Assembly: GCF_000463015.1 (NCBI RefSeq) | Contig: NC_022247.1 | Location: 496,001 to 560,000 of the forward strand | Origin: Variovorax paradoxus B4 | Lineage (GTDB): Bacteria > Pseudomonadota > Gammaproteobacteria > Burkholderiales > Burkholderiaceae_C | Direction of reading: 5' to 3' | DNA length: 64,000 nt | Shown here: positions 55,146-64,000 of the stretch, one piece after another | Position numbering within the stretch: position 1 is the stretch's first letter | Layout: the number at the start of each line of letters is the position of its first letter | The notes under the pieces: generated by a model | Database searches by the model: none | Seen by the model: the letters and a program-made list of their open reading frames with translations, nothing else | Told to the model about the DNA's origin: nothing | Position numbers and translations under genes: made by a program

Positions 55146-57017
55146 GTGTCACCTCCCAAATCCTCTTCCGCCGCCGCCTTGATCATCGGCACCATCGGTG
55201 TCGTCTATGGCGACATCGGCACCAGCGTGCTGTATGCAGTCAAGGAAGTGTTCGGCCACGGCCATGTGCCGTTCACTGTCGAAAACGTCTACGGCATCCT
55301 TTCGATGTTCTTCTGGACGCTCACCGTCATCGTGTCGATCAAGTACGTGGTGCTGGTGCTGCGGGCCGACAACGAAGGCGAGGGGGGCCTGGTCGCCATG
55401 CTGGCGCTGGCCTCGCAGGCCGTGGCCGACAAGCCCAGGCTGCGCCATGTGCTGCTGCTGGTGGGCATCTTCGGCACTTCGCTCTTCTATGGCGACGGCG
55501 TCATCACGCCGGCCATCTCGGTGCTTTCCGCGGTCGAAGGCCTCGAAGTGGTGTCGCCCCACTTCAAGCACTATGTGCTGCCGGTCACGCTGGTGGTGCT
55601 GTTCGGCCTCTTCGTGGTGCAAAAACGCGGCACGGCCGGCATCGGCAAGTTCTTCGGGCCGATCACGCTGACATGGTTCATCGCCATTGCGGTGCTCGGC
55701 GTGTCGCAGATCGTTCACCACCCCGAAATCCTCAAGGCGCTGAACCCCTGGTTCGCGCTGAAGTTCATATGGAACAACCCGGGCACCAGCTTCATTCTGC
55801 TGGGCGCCACGGTGCTGTGCGTGACGGGCGCCGAGGCGCTGTACGCCGACCTCGGCCACTTCGGCAAGCGGCCGATCCGCGTGGCCTGGTTCACGGTCGT
55901 CATGCCGGCGCTCACGCTCAACTACTTCGGCCAGGGCGCGCTGCTGCTCGAGAATCCCGAGGCCGTGAAGAACCCCTTCTTCATGATGGCGCCCGAATGG
56001 GCGCTCATTCCGCTGGTGCTGCTGGCCACGGCGGCCACGGTCATCGCGTCCCAGGCGCTCATCACGGGGGCCTTCAGCGTCACGCGCCAGGTCATCCAGC
56101 TGGGCTACCTGCCGCGCCTGAACATCGAGCACACGAGCGTGCGCGCGGCGGGGCAGATCTACATTCCGCTGGTCAACTGGGGGCTGTTCGTGGCCATCGT
56201 GCTCGCGGTCGTCATGTTCCGCTCGTCGAGCAGCCTGGCCGCGGCCTATGGCATCGCGGTGACCACCGACATGCTCATCACCACGGTGCTGACCTTCTTC
56301 GTGATCCGCTACGCCTGGAAGCTGCCGCTGGCGCTGTGCATTGCGTCGACCGCGGTGTTCTTCGTGGTCGACTTCCTGTTCTTCGCTTCGAACCTGCTCA
56401 AGCTGTTCGAGGGCGGCTGGTTCCCGCTGGTGATCGGCGGCGCCGTGTTCACCCTGATGATCACCTGGAAGGAAGGCCGCCGCCTGATGGGCGAGGTGCA
56501 GCGTGCCGATGCGATCGAGCTGAAGGCGTTCCTCGATTCGGTGTTCGAGAGCCCGCCCGCGCGCGTGGACGGCACGGCGGTGTTCCTCACCGCGGAACCC
56601 GGCGTGGTGCCCAACGCGCTGCTGCACAACCTGAAGCACAACAAGGTGCTGCACGAGCAGAACCTGTTCGTGACGGTGCGCAACCACGAGGTGCCCTGGA
56701 TACCGATGGACAAGCGCATCGAGATCGAGGCGCTCGGCCATCATTGCTGGCAGGTCATCGTGCACTACGGCTTCAAGAACGATGTCGACCTGCCGCGCGC
56801 GCTCGACAATGCGCGCCTGCGCGGTTGCCAGCTCGAGCCCATGACGACGAGCTACTTCCTCTCGCGCGACGTCGTCATTCCCACGCTGGGCAGCGGCATG
56901 GCGCCGTGGCGCGAGAAGCTGTTCGCGCAGATGCACCACAACGCGAGCGGCGCGGCCGCGTTCCTGGGGTTGCCGAACAACGCGGTGGTGGAGCTGGGCT
57001 CCAAGATCGAGATCTGA
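55146..57017 (+). CDS. kup: Low-affinity potassium transporter Kup
   Basis: Kup is a K+/H+ symporter in the inner membrane. The 623-residue protein (from GTG 55146) has the family opening [20 protein letters not shown], twelve membrane segments in the first 450 residues and a cytoplasmic C-terminal domain. The signature [15 protein letters not shown] and [16 protein letters not shown] are seen. A longer frame from GTG 55092 would add 18 residues; no clear Shine-Dalgarno marks either, so the start is uncertain. Confidence 0.93.
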   Translation: MSPPKSSSAAALIIGTIGVVYGDIGTSVLYAVKEVFGHGHVPFTVENVYGILSMFFWTLTVIVSIKYVVLVLRADNEGEGGLVAMLALASQAVADKPRLRHVLLLVGIFGTSLFYGDGVITPAISVLSAVEGLEVVSPHFKHYVLPVTLVVLFGLFVVQKRGTAGIGKFFGPITLTWFIAIAVLGVSQIVHHPEILKALNPWFALKFIWNNPGTSFILLGATVLCVTGAEALYADLGHFGKRPIRVAWFTVVMPALTLNYFGQGALLLENPEAVKNPFFMMAPEWALIPLVLLATAATVIASQALITGAFSVTRQVIQLGYLPRLNIEHTSVRAAGQIYIPLVNWGLFVAIVLAVVMFRSSSSLAAAYGIAVTTDMLITTVLTFFVIRYAWKLPLALCIASTAVFFVVDFLFFASNLLKLFEGGWFPLVIGGAVFTLMITWKEGRRLMGEVQRADAIELKAFLDSVFESPPARVDGTAVFLTAEPGVVPNALLHNLKHNKVLHEQNLFVTVRNHEVPWIPMDKRIEIEALGHHCWQVIVHYGFKNDVDLPRALDNARLRGCQLEPMTTSYFLSRDVVIPTLGSGMAPWREKLFAQMHHNASGAAAFLGLPNNAVVELGSKIEI

Positions 57018-57055
57018 CCGGCGGCGGCCCGCGCGGCCTCGCGCGGCCGCCCGCC

Positions 57056-57823
57056 TCAGCCCAGTCCCAGCATCTGCCCCAGGCTGCGCTGCGAGGCGGG
57101 CCTGTCGAGGGCGATGTTCTTCTCAAGCACCAGCAGGTGCTCTTCCATCAGACGCACGGCCTCGTCCGCATCGCCGCGCGCAATGGCATCGACCACGTCC
57201 GCATGCTCGCCGTGTTCGCACGATGCATTGCCGGGCGGTTCGTAGAGCGCCACGATCAGCGAGCAGCGCGACATGAGTTCGGTCAGGTAGCGCTCCAGGA
57301 TCGGATTGCGTGCGAGCTTCGCCACGCGCAGGTGAAAGGTGCTGGCCAGGCGCGCCCACTCGGGCTGCGCGTAGCGGTGCATCGCCGCATGCTCTTCCTT
57401 CAGGTGGCGCCGCAGTTCGGCGATTTCGGCGCGCGTGGCGTTGCGCACGGCCATGCGCACCAGCGCGGCCTCGAGCGCGCGGCGCGCCTCGAAGATCTGC
57501 CGCGTTTCCTCGGGCGAAGGCATGGCCACGATGGCACCGCGGTTCGGCCGCAGTTCCACGATGTGATCGTGCGCGAGCCGCTGGAGCACCTTGCGCACCA
57601 GCGCGCGGCTGACGCCGAACAGCTCGCACAGCGATGCCTCCGGCAGCTTGGTGCCGGGCGCGAGGCGCTGGTTGGTCACGCCTTCGAAGACCGAGCGGTA
57701 GATGCGCTCCTCGATGTCGCTGTGGTCGTCGCTCTTCGTCGCGGCACCGTCGGTGGGCGGCAGCTTGCGCCGGGCGGGGCGCGGCGCAATGGCGGGCTTG
57801 GATGGCGGGGATGAGCGGGGCAT
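57056..57823 (-). CDS. GntR-family transcriptional regulator (FCD domain)
   Basis: The 255-residue protein has an N-terminal winged helix-turn-helix (EERIYRSVFEGVTNQRLAPG, then LPEASLCELFGVSRALVRKV) and an FCD effector domain with EARRALEAALVRMAVRNA and FHLRVAKLARNPILERYL. It is the last gene of a minus-strand operon with a deacetylase and NTF2-like protein. The palindrome ATTGTCGACAAT in the upstream divergent region fits its expected operator type. Confidence 0.93.
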   Translation of the reverse strand: MPRSSPPSKPAIAPRPARRKLPPTDGAATKSDDHSDIEERIYRSVFEGVTNQRLAPGTKLPEASLCELFGVSRALVRKVLQRLAHDHIVELRPNRGAIVAMPSPEETRQIFEARRALEAALVRMAVRNATRAEIAELRRHLKEEHAAMHRYAQPEWARLASTFHLRVAKLARNPILERYLTELMSRCSLIVALYEPPGNASCEHGEHADVVDAIARGDADEAVRLMEEHLLVLEKNIALDRPASQRSLGQMLGLG

Positions 57824-57880
57824 GGCGCAGGCGATGAGGGAACCCGCCCATTATCGAGCGCGTGCAGCGCGTGCCGGGGC

Positions 57881-58804
57881 CTATGCAAAGTCCGCGGGCC
57901 GGTCCGCCGCGAGCCGCTGCATGTGGGATGCGATCGCACCCGGCGTGGTGAGCCAGATGTCGCCGCGGTCGCGCGCGCGTGCCAGGTGCGCCAGCGCCGT
58001 GCGCAGGTGGCGCAGCCGATAGGGCTGCCCCACGATGTAGGGATGCAGCGCGAGGCCCATCACCAGCGGCTGCGCGCGCGACTGCTCGAGCATCTCGTCG
58101 AAGTTGTCGACCACCATCGCGCTGAAGTCCCTGGCGTCCATGAGGCGTCCCACGATCATCGGAATGTCGTTGAGCTCCTGCGGATACGGCACCGACCAGA
58201 TCGAGCCGCCGCCGCGCGTGCGCATGCGCACCGGCTGGTCGTCGTGGCACCAGTTGAGCGTGTAGCCATAGCCGGTCTCGGCCAGCAGGTCGGGCGTCAC
58301 GGCGCTTTCCGAGATCCACGGCGACAGCCATCCGGCGGGTGCCTGGCCGCTTTCCCGCTGCATGCGTTCGCGGCAGCGCGACAGCAACGCGCGCTCGTGC
58401 GCCTCGTCCCATGCGCCCTGGCGCTCCGCGTTGCTGTGGCCGTGGCCGATCAGCTCGTCGCCGCGCGCCACGCAGGCCTGCACCAGCTCCGGGCAATGGT
58501 CATAGAGCGCCGTATTGACGAGCGCGCCGGTCGGCAGTGCCAGCGCATCGAACAGTTCGAGACAGCGCCAGGCGCCCACGCGGTTGCCGTATTCGCGCCA
58601 GCCGTGGTTCAGCACGTCGGGCTGCGGCGAGGCCGGGCCGATGCATGCGCCCAGGCCGTCGCCGAACGCGAAATGCTCGATGTTGAAGCCGATGTACACG
58701 GCCAGCCGTGCGCCGTTCGGCCACGCGTGGTCGGGCCGACGCGTGATGGGGCTGTAGTCGAAGCGGCCGTGCGTGGGCAGCCGCTCGGGCCAGCGTGCCG
58801 TCAT
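57881..58804 (-). CDS. Polysaccharide deacetylase-family hydrolase (PuuE-like)
   Basis: The 307-residue protein has the NodB-like TIM-barrel fold: N-terminal YIGFNIEHFAFGDGLG, then the metal-site motif LIGHGHSNAERQG and SPWISESAVTPDLLAETGYG. This subgroup includes the metal-independent allantoinase PuuE and cyclic-amide or imide hydrolases rather than chitin deacetylases. Start ATG 58804; a longer frame overlaps the upstream NTF2-like gene. It starts ten bases after that gene. Together with a BenE-type permease across the divergent promoter, this suggests uptake and breakdown of a small ring compound; inference only. Confidence 0.82.
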   Translation of the reverse strand: MTARWPERLPTHGRFDYSPITRRPDHAWPNGARLAVYIGFNIEHFAFGDGLGACIGPASPQPDVLNHGWREYGNRVGAWRCLELFDALALPTGALVNTALYDHCPELVQACVARGDELIGHGHSNAERQGAWDEAHERALLSRCRERMQRESGQAPAGWLSPWISESAVTPDLLAETGYGYTLNWCHDDQPVRMRTRGGGSIWSVPYPQELNDIPMIVGRLMDARDFSAMVVDNFDEMLEQSRAQPLVMGLALHPYIVGQPYRLRHLRTALAHLARARDRGDIWLTTPGAIASHMQRLAADRPADFA

Positions 58805-58814
58805 GCGCCCCGCC

Positions 58815-59255
58815 TCACAGCACCGCCAGCCCGGCGCGCACCAGCAGCCATTCGGCGCTGTCGTTCCACACGTCCATCCGGCTGATGAGCCCGTGGCGCA
58901 CCACGTAGCGGTCGACATAGCGGTTGCCCTCGAAGGCGGTGCCGTCGGGCCAGGCGCCGTAGAGCGTGCCGAGGCTGTAGACCACGGTTTCCTCGGCCGT
59001 GCCGCCCGCCACCACTTCGGTGTGTTCGATCTTCTTCTTCACCCAGGCGTAGCGCTTCGCATTGAAGGCCGAGGTGTCGCCGGGCGCCTGCATTTCGCGG
59101 TTGCCGGTGAAGCGGATGCGGATGTCGGGCGCGGTGAAGCGCGACGCCGATTGCGGGTCGGGAATCATCACGAGGCGAAGGAACTCGTCGACCACTTCGG
59201 CGGGCGTGGAAGGGCCCGGCAATGGTGGCGCATCGGAAGAAGCAGGCGTGTTCAT
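58815..59255 (-). CDS. NTF2-like/SnoaL-type protein
   Basis: The 146-residue protein has the cone-shaped NTF2-like fold pattern: an N-terminal helix STPAEVVDEFLRLV, then FTAPDIRIRFTGNREM, TVVYSLGTLYGAWPDGTAFE and the final strands HGLISRMDVWNDSAEWLLV. Members are ketosteroid-isomerase-like or small-molecule-binding proteins, and many lack known activity. It is the first gene of the three-gene minus-strand operon with the deacetylase and GntR regulator. Confidence 0.78.
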   Translation of the reverse strand: MNTPASSDAPPLPGPSTPAEVVDEFLRLVMIPDPQSASRFTAPDIRIRFTGNREMQAPGDTSAFNAKRYAWVKKKIEHTEVVAGGTAEETVVYSLGTLYGAWPDGTAFEGNRYVDRYVVRHGLISRMDVWNDSAEWLLVRAGLAVL

Positions 59256-59350
59256 GGGTTCTCCAGCATGTGGGCCATGGCGGTGCATGGCGGGAAGCAC
59301 GACGGTGCTGCAGCAATTCTCATGCCGATTGTTGACGTTATGAGATAAAA

Positions 59351-59362
59351 ATTGTCGACAAT
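59351..59362. promoter_or_regulatory. Palindromic operator candidate ATTGTCGACAAT
   Basis: A perfect 12-base palindrome lies in the divergent region between the NTF2-like gene (start 59255) and benE (start 59427). Its form, TTGT-N2-ACAA, matches the operator pattern known for several FCD-type GntR regulators. TTGACG at 59332-59337 nearby could be a -35 element for the rightward gene, although its -10 is unclear. Confidence 0.65.
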
Positions 59363-59426
59363 CTCTGAGGGCACGGCCGAAGCCGGCGGCTGGGCGAAGC
59401 CAGGGCGTCCCCGGCACAATCGCCCG

Positions 59427-60692
59427 ATGCGTTTTTTCAAGGATCTGAGCCTCTCGGCCTTCACCGCGGGCTTCGTCGCGGTGCTCGTGGGCTTCACGAG
59501 CTCGGTGGCCATCGTGTTCCAGGCCGCGCAGGCCTTCGGCGCCACGCCCGAGCTTGCGGCCTCGTGGATGTGGGCGCTGGGCATCGGCATGGGCCTGCCT
59601 TCCATCGTGCTGTCGCTGTGGTGGCGCAAGCCGGTGATGATCGCCTGGAGCACGCCGGGCGCCGCGGTGCTCGCCGTGGCGGCCGGCAGCTATGGCATGG
59701 GCGAGGCGGTCGGCGCCTTCATCGCCTGCGCCGCGCTGGTTGTGCTCGCGGGCGCCACGGGATGGTTCGAGCGGGTGATGAACAGGATCCCGATGGCCAT
59801 TGCCGCCGCCCTGCTGGCCGGGGTGCTCGCGCGCTTCGGGCTCGACGCGTTCATCGCCGCGAAAACCGCGTTGCCGCTGGTGCTGCTGATGCTCGGCACC
59901 TACCTGGTGGCCAAGCGCCTGCTGCCGCGCTATGCGGTGCCGCTCACGCTGCTCGTGGCCATGGCCTTCGTGGCGGCGCGCGGCGAGATGAGCGTGTCCG
60001 CGGTGCAGTTCTCGCTCACCTGGCCGGTGTTCACCATGCCGGTGTTCAGCTGGCAGGCCATCGTGAGCCTGGCGCTGCCGCTCTTCATCGTCACCATGGC
60101 ATCGCAGAACCTGCCGGGCGTGGCCACCATCCGCGCCGCAGGCTACGGCGACCTGCCGATCAGCAAGATCATCACGGCAACCGGGCTCGCCACGCTGGTG
60201 CTCGCGCCCTTCGGCGCCTTTGCCCTGAACCTGGGCGCGATCACCGCCGCCATCTGCATGGGCCGCGAGGCGCACGAAGACCCGGCGCGCCGCTACACGG
60301 CCGCGGTGAGCTGCGGCGCCCTCTACGTGGTGATCGCCTTCTTCGGCGCGGCGGTCACCGGGCTGCTCACGGCCTTTCCGAAAGAACTGGTCGCCGCCAT
60401 TGCCGGCCTCGCGCTGCTGGGCACCATCGGCGGCGGGCTGGCTGCCGCGGTGCGCGACGAGCCGCACCGCGAGGCCGCGATCATCACCTTCCTGGTCACG
60501 CTCTCGGGCGTGGCCATCGCGGGCATCGGCTCGGCCTTCTGGGGCGTGGTGGCGGGCGCGCTCGCCCTCGCGGTGCAGCAGGCCGGGCGCACAAAGGCCT
60601 CCGCCGGCAAGGACATCGCCGCTTCCGGCAACATCGCGCCAGACAGCAGCAACATGGCGGCCGCACCCGGCGCCGGAAAGACTCCCAGATGA
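59427..60692 (+). CDS. BenE-family benzoate/H+ symporter-like permease
   Basis: The 421-residue membrane protein has about twelve hydrophobic segments and begins MRFFKDLSLSAFTAGFVAVL, the opening seen in BenE, with GFTSSVAIVFQAAQAFGATP and RKPVMIAWSTPGAAVLA conserved. The family takes up benzoate-like aromatic acids, but several members have unknown substrates. It is divergent from the GntR-regulated operon and its stop overlaps the ATG of gshB (ATGA), so gshB is translationally coupled to it. Confidence 0.88.
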   Translation: MRFFKDLSLSAFTAGFVAVLVGFTSSVAIVFQAAQAFGATPELAASWMWALGIGMGLPSIVLSLWWRKPVMIAWSTPGAAVLAVAAGSYGMGEAVGAFIACAALVVLAGATGWFERVMNRIPMAIAAALLAGVLARFGLDAFIAAKTALPLVLLMLGTYLVAKRLLPRYAVPLTLLVAMAFVAARGEMSVSAVQFSLTWPVFTMPVFSWQAIVSLALPLFIVTMASQNLPGVATIRAAGYGDLPISKIITATGLATLVLAPFGAFALNLGAITAAICMGREAHEDPARRYTAAVSCGALYVVIAFFGAAVTGLLTAFPKELVAAIAGLALLGTIGGGLAAAVRDEPHREAAIITFLVTLSGVAIAGIGSAFWGVVAGALALAVQQAGRTKASAGKDIAASGNIAPDSSNMAAAPGAGKTPR

Positions 60693-61642
60693 AAAACATC
60701 CTCTTCGTCGCCGATCCGCTCGATCATTTCAAGATCTACAAGGACACCACCTTCTCGATGATGCGCGAGGCCCAGCGCCGCGGGCACCGCATCGCGGCCT
60801 GCCTGCCGGAAGACCTGCAGTGGGTGTCGGGCGGCGTGGTCACGGCCAACGTGCAGCAGATCACGCTCACCGGGGACAGCAAGGCCTGGTACCGCGAGGA
60901 CATCCGCGAATCGAAGGCGCTGAAGGACTTCGACGCCGTGCTCATGCGCAAGGACCCGCCCTTCGACGCCGAGTACATCTACGCCACCCACCTGCTCGAG
61001 CAGGCCGAGCGCGAAGGCGCGCACGTGGTCAACAAGCCGCGCGCGCTGCGCGACCATCCCGAGAAGCTCGCGATCATGGAGTTTCCGCAGTTCACCACGC
61101 CCACGCTGGTCACGCGCAGCGCGCAGGCCGTGCGCGACTTCCATGCCGAGCACGGCGACATCATCCTGAAGCCGCTCGACGGCATGGGCGGCATGGGCAT
61201 CTTCCGGGTGACGAAGGACGGCCTGAACCTCGGCTCCATCGTCGAGACGCTCAACAAGAACGGCGCCGAGACCATCATGGTGCAGCGCTTCGTGCCCGAC
61301 ATCGTGCAGGGCGACAAGCGCATTTTGATCATCGCGGGCGAGCCGGCGCCGTTCGTGCTGGCGCGCATTCCGCAGGGCTCCGAAGTGCGCGGCAACCTGG
61401 CGGCCGGCGGCAAGGGCGTGGCGCAGCCGCTCACGCCGCGCAACCGCGAGATCGCCGAAACCGTGGGCCGTGCACTCGCGCCGCGCGGCCTGCTCCTGAT
61501 CGGGCTCGACGTGATCGGCGACTCCGTGACCGAGATCAACGTGACCAGCCCGACCTGCTTCCAGGAGATCACCGAGCAGACCGGCTTCGACGTGCCGGCG
61601 ATGTTCATCGACGCGCTGGAGAAAACCCTGCGCCCTGCCTGA
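60689..61642 (+). CDS. gshB: Glutathione synthetase
   Basis: GshB (317 residues) adds glycine to gamma-glutamylcysteine using an ATP-grasp fold. It begins MKNILFVADPLDHFKIYKDT and has the loop KPLDGMGGMGIFRV and VQRFVPDIVQGDKRILII. It overlaps benE at its 5' end (ATGA) and the convergent PepSY gene by 38 bases at its 3' end. gshA lies upstream with kup and four other genes between. Confidence 0.96.
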   Translation: MKNILFVADPLDHFKIYKDTTFSMMREAQRRGHRIAACLPEDLQWVSGGVVTANVQQITLTGDSKAWYREDIRESKALKDFDAVLMRKDPPFDAEYIYATHLLEQAEREGAHVVNKPRALRDHPEKLAIMEFPQFTTPTLVTRSAQAVRDFHAEHGDIILKPLDGMGGMGIFRVTKDGLNLGSIVETLNKNGAETIMVQRFVPDIVQGDKRILIIAGEPAPFVLARIPQGSEVRGNLAAGGKGVAQPLTPRNREIAETVGRALAPRGLLLIGLDVIGDSVTEINVTSPTCFQEITEQTGFDVPAMFIDALEKTLRPA

Positions 61643-62906
61643 GCGCGGGCGCCGCGCCGGCCGGTTCGCGCTGGCGCCGGTCCTGCAGCCGCCGCGAGCG
61701 CAGCTTGCGCGCCCAGATGACGATGCCGGTGATCGACAGCATCGCCACCGCGAGCCCCATGGCCGACATCAGGATGCGCCCCGGCAGCCCGAGGATGCGC
61801 CCGCCATGCAGCGGCAGCTGCAGCTGCGCGAACACGTCGGCCGCCGTGCCGTGCCACGGCCGGTTGCTGCCGATGAGGTGGCCGTCGCGCCCGTCGAGGT
61901 ACAGGTTCGACAGGCCCATGCCGTCGCTGTCGTCGTGCGAGGCACGGTCGAAGAACGAGATGTTGTAGAAGCCGCCGCGCGCGTTGTAGAACACGCCGCC
62001 CAGCGGCGTGGTCCAGCCGCGGCGCCGGGCCTCGGCCTCGGCCCGGGCCACGATCTCGCGAAAGCCGATGACGGGCTCGATGCGCGTGCCCAGCGGCGCG
62101 AGCGGCACCAGCGCCGACGGGCCCGGCGTGGTCTTCGACACCAGCGAGAGCATCGGATGGAACACCTCCCTGTAGAGGTTCAGCGAGAAGGAGGTGAAGG
62201 CGATGACGATGATCAGCATCCAGATCCACAGCCCGCCCGCGCGGTGCAGGTCGAAATTGAGTCTGTAGCCGCCGGCCGCCCAGCGCACCGTCCAGGCCGG
62301 CTTCCAGCGCTGCCACCAGACGCCCGCGGGCCGGTGCTCCGGATGCACTGGCTGGCGCAGCCGGCGCGGCGTGGTGAGATAGAGCGCGACGAAGCTGTCG
62401 AGCAGCCACACCAGCGCCACCGTGCCCATGATCCACCAGCCGATGCGGTCGGTGCCCCACATCGCCGGCACGTGCAGCATGTAGTGGAGCTTGCGCAGGA
62501 ACGGCATCAGCGTCTCGGGCTTGAGCGAGATCGCGGTCGAGTCGCGGCGGCCGCGCACCTCGGCGCTCACCGGGTCGACGAACACCTGGTTGTAGCCGAG
62601 CCTGAAGGGCTCGCCGGTGGCCGGGTCGGTGCGCGGCTGCACGAAGTAGCCGGCGGCGTGGCCTTCCTCGAAACCCAGCGGAAGGTAGGCGACCCGCGCG
62701 CGCGCATCGTGTGCCTCGACGGCGGCGGCGAGCTCGAACGGGTCCTTGAAGGGACCGCGGCTCGGAGTGTCGTAGAGCTTGCGGTTGAGCCAGCCGTCGA
62801 TCTCGTGGTCCCACGAGATGACGGCGCCGGTCAGGCCCGAGACGACGAGGAAGAGGGCCACCGCCAGCCCCGCCCAGCGGTGTACGGCGGTCGCGAGGGC
62901 GCGCAT
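61605..62906 (-). CDS. PepSY-associated membrane protein (iron-regulated membrane protein type)
   Basis: The 433-residue protein starts MRALATAVHRWAGLAVALFL with a first membrane segment, and further segments around IGWWIMGTVALVWLLDSFVA, GGLWIWMLIIVIAFTSFSLN and MSAMGLAVAMLSITGIVIWA, with PepSY-like periplasmic segments between. Such proteins, common beside TonB-dependent siderophore receptors, are thought to act in reduction or processing of ferric siderophores in the periplasm. The start overlaps the receptor's stop by one base (TGATG on the minus strand). The 3' end overlaps gshB by 38 bases. Confidence 0.87.
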   Translation of the reverse strand: MRALATAVHRWAGLAVALFLVVSGLTGAVISWDHEIDGWLNRKLYDTPSRGPFKDPFELAAAVEAHDARARVAYLPLGFEEGHAAGYFVQPRTDPATGEPFRLGYNQVFVDPVSAEVRGRRDSTAISLKPETLMPFLRKLHYMLHVPAMWGTDRIGWWIMGTVALVWLLDSFVALYLTTPRRLRQPVHPEHRPAGVWWQRWKPAWTVRWAAGGYRLNFDLHRAGGLWIWMLIIVIAFTSFSLNLYREVFHPMLSLVSKTTPGPSALVPLAPLGTRIEPVIGFREIVARAEAEARRRGWTTPLGGVFYNARGGFYNISFFDRASHDDSDGMGLSNLYLDGRDGHLIGSNRPWHGTAADVFAQLQLPLHGGRILGLPGRILMSAMGLAVAMLSITGIVIWARKLRSRRLQDRRQREPAGAAPALRQGAGFSPARR

Positions 62907-64000
62907 CAGAAGTCGATGGTGCCGCTCACCGCGAAGGTGCGCGGTGCGCCGAGGACCAGGTAGTTGGAGCCCTGTGTGCCGCCCACCGACGCCCAGTACG
63001 ACTTGTTGAACAGGTTGTCGATGCGTGCGCGCAGCGTGAGCGCGCGGCCGTTGCCCAGGTCGACCAGGTAGCGCGCGCCGACGTCGAAGCGCGTCCAGCC
63101 CGGGATCTGCTGGGTGTTGGCGGCGTTGGCGTACTGCTTGGAGGTGTACAGCAGGCGCGCATTCAGCGACAGGTTGCGTACGCCCGGCACGTCCCACTCG
63201 GCACCGAGGTTGGCCTGCTGCCTGGCCACGCCGATGGCGGTGAGGCCGTCGGTGGCGCCGCCTTGCGTGTTCTTCTGCTTGGCGTCGAGCAGCGTCAGGC
63301 CGCCCAGCAGGCGCAGGCCCTTGGTCGGCTGGCCGAACACCGAGAACTCGAGGCCCTGGTTGCGCTGCTTGCCGTAGAGGCCGTAGGTCTGGCCCGAGTA
63401 GTAATACGTGGGCTGGTCCGTGGTGAAGAACGCGGCGCTGGCGCCGAGCGTGCCGCCGTCGTACTTGACGCCGATTTCCTTCTGCTTGGCCTGGTAGGGC
63501 GCGAACACTTCGCCGGCATTGGTGACCGGGCGGTTGTTCACCGTCGTGCCCGCCACGTTGCCCTTGACCAGGCCTTCGATGTAGTTGGCGTAGGCCGACA
63601 CGGTCGGCGTGATCTTGAATACGACCCCGGCCACCGGCGTGGCCTTGCTCTTGTCGTAGGCGCTCGTTTCCTTGAGCGTGGTGTAGGCGAAGCTGGTCTG
63701 CTTGATGGTCTGGCGGCGCGCGCCGAGCGTGACCAGCAGGCGGTCGTCCAGGAAGGACATGGTATCGGCGATGGCAATGCTCGACGTGTCGATCTTGTCG
63801 GTCAGGCGCGGCTCTTCGAGCGTGTTGCCGGTGAAGCTGTTGGCGATCGGGTAGGGCGATGCGGAGGGCGCGTAGATGTTGTTGCGAATGCTGCCGCGCG
63901 AGATCGTGTAGGCGTTGTCGCGGTCGTTGCTGTAGGTGGCAGCCGAGGCCACCACGGTGTGTTTCACCGGGCCGGTGACGAAGTTGCCGCGCACGCCGAT
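62906..64000 (-). CDS. TonB-dependent siderophore receptor, C-terminal part (5' end outside window)
   Basis: The frame is open to the window edge, so the N-terminal plug domain and signal peptide are missing. The visible 364 residues look like the beta-barrel: alternating strands such as LVTLGARRQTIKQTSFAY, GVVFKITPTVSAYANYIEGL, EIGVKYDGGTLGASAAFFTT and GLEFSVFGQPTKGLRLLGGL, ending RTFAVSGTIDF with the terminal Phe of outer membrane proteins. This fits the FhuA/FpvA-type siderophore receptors. It is co-oriented with the PepSY gene downstream, which it overlaps by one base, so the two are one transcript, probably under Fur control; its promoter is not in the window. Confidence 0.9.
   Translation of the reverse strand: MGVRGNFVTGPVKHTVVASAATYSNDRDNAYTISRGSIRNNIYAPSASPYPIANSFTGNTLEEPRLTDKIDTSSIAIADTMSFLDDRLLVTLGARRQTIKQTSFAYTTLKETSAYDKSKATPVAGVVFKITPTVSAYANYIEGLVKGNVAGTTVNNRPVTNAGEVFAPYQAKQKEIGVKYDGGTLGASAAFFTTDQPTYYYSGQTYGLYGKQRNQGLEFSVFGQPTKGLRLLGGLTLLDAKQKNTQGGATDGLTAIGVARQQANLGAEWDVPGVRNLSLNARLLYTSKQYANAANTQQIPGWTRFDVGARYLVDLGNGRALTLRARIDNLFNKSYWASVGGTQGSNYLVLGAPRTFAVSGTIDF

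Overview
The window is high-GC, densely coded DNA typical of Burkholderiales. The gene families, the split NAD(P) transhydrogenase, the hpf-ptsN-hprK and fur/bamE-dapB-exbBD blocks, the betaproteobacterial GshA type and the dispersed GC-rich intergenic repeats all suggest Comamonadaceae, most likely Variovorax or a close relative. This placement is inferred from protein resemblance only; the window has no rRNA or tRNA. I see 57 protein genes (one is a transposase, two are cut by the window edges), one complete insertion sequence, several dispersed repeats, and no CRISPR array, prophage or RNA gene.

Layout. 1-7.6 kb: end of a sensor kinase, GFA-type zinc enzyme, YebC-like regulator, a secreted alanine-rich repeat protein, DUF6891 protein, luciferase-like monooxygenase, mnmA, a NUDIX hydrolase, a DUF4019 protein and an OmpR-type response regulator. 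8-12.7 kb: pntAA-pntAB-pntB and fadD. 12.7-20.9 kb: a dipeptide-type ABC transporter operon (dppBCDF-like, dppA-like, then mtnN), interrupted by an IS1380-family element inserted exactly behind the dppF-like stop codon. 20.9-24.2 kb: corA and a UvrD/Rep-like helicase. 24.5-26.6 kb: hpf, ptsN and hprK (ribosome hibernation and nitrogen PTS). 26.6-29.8 kb: fur divergent from bamE, then dapB-exbB-exbD. 29.9-47.7 kb: a block of more accessory content: a DMT exporter divergent from an Lrp-type regulator, a six-gene glycogen/alpha-glucan operon on the minus strand (alpha-glucosidase, glgB, glgX, glgC, glgA, glgP), a three-gene redox module (flavoprotein monooxygenase plus two carboxymuconolactone-decarboxylase-like proteins), an octopine/nopaline-dehydrogenase-like enzyme and a Bug-type solute-binding protein. 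47.8-53.5 kb: leuS-lptE-holA-proA. 53.6-61.6 kb: gshA, kup, a GntR-controlled set (NTF2-like protein, polysaccharide-deacetylase-like hydrolase, GntR regulator, divergent from a BenE-type permease) and gshB. 61.6-64 kb: a PepSY membrane protein and the 3' part of a TonB-dependent receptor.

How the genes work together. Most are housekeeping: tRNA thiolation, redox balance, lysine and proline synthesis, glutathione, envelope assembly, leucyl-tRNA, potassium and magnesium uptake. The glycogen operon holds synthesis and breakdown in one transcript. The parts most worth following are the IS insertion inside the dipeptide operon, the uncharacterised monooxygenase/CMD module at 42.9-45.5 kb, the GntR-controlled module with a clear palindromic operator candidate in its divergent promoter, and several perfect inverted repeats at gene starts. 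The lptE/holA/proA region also carries a REP-like palindrome that supplies the last codons of holA.
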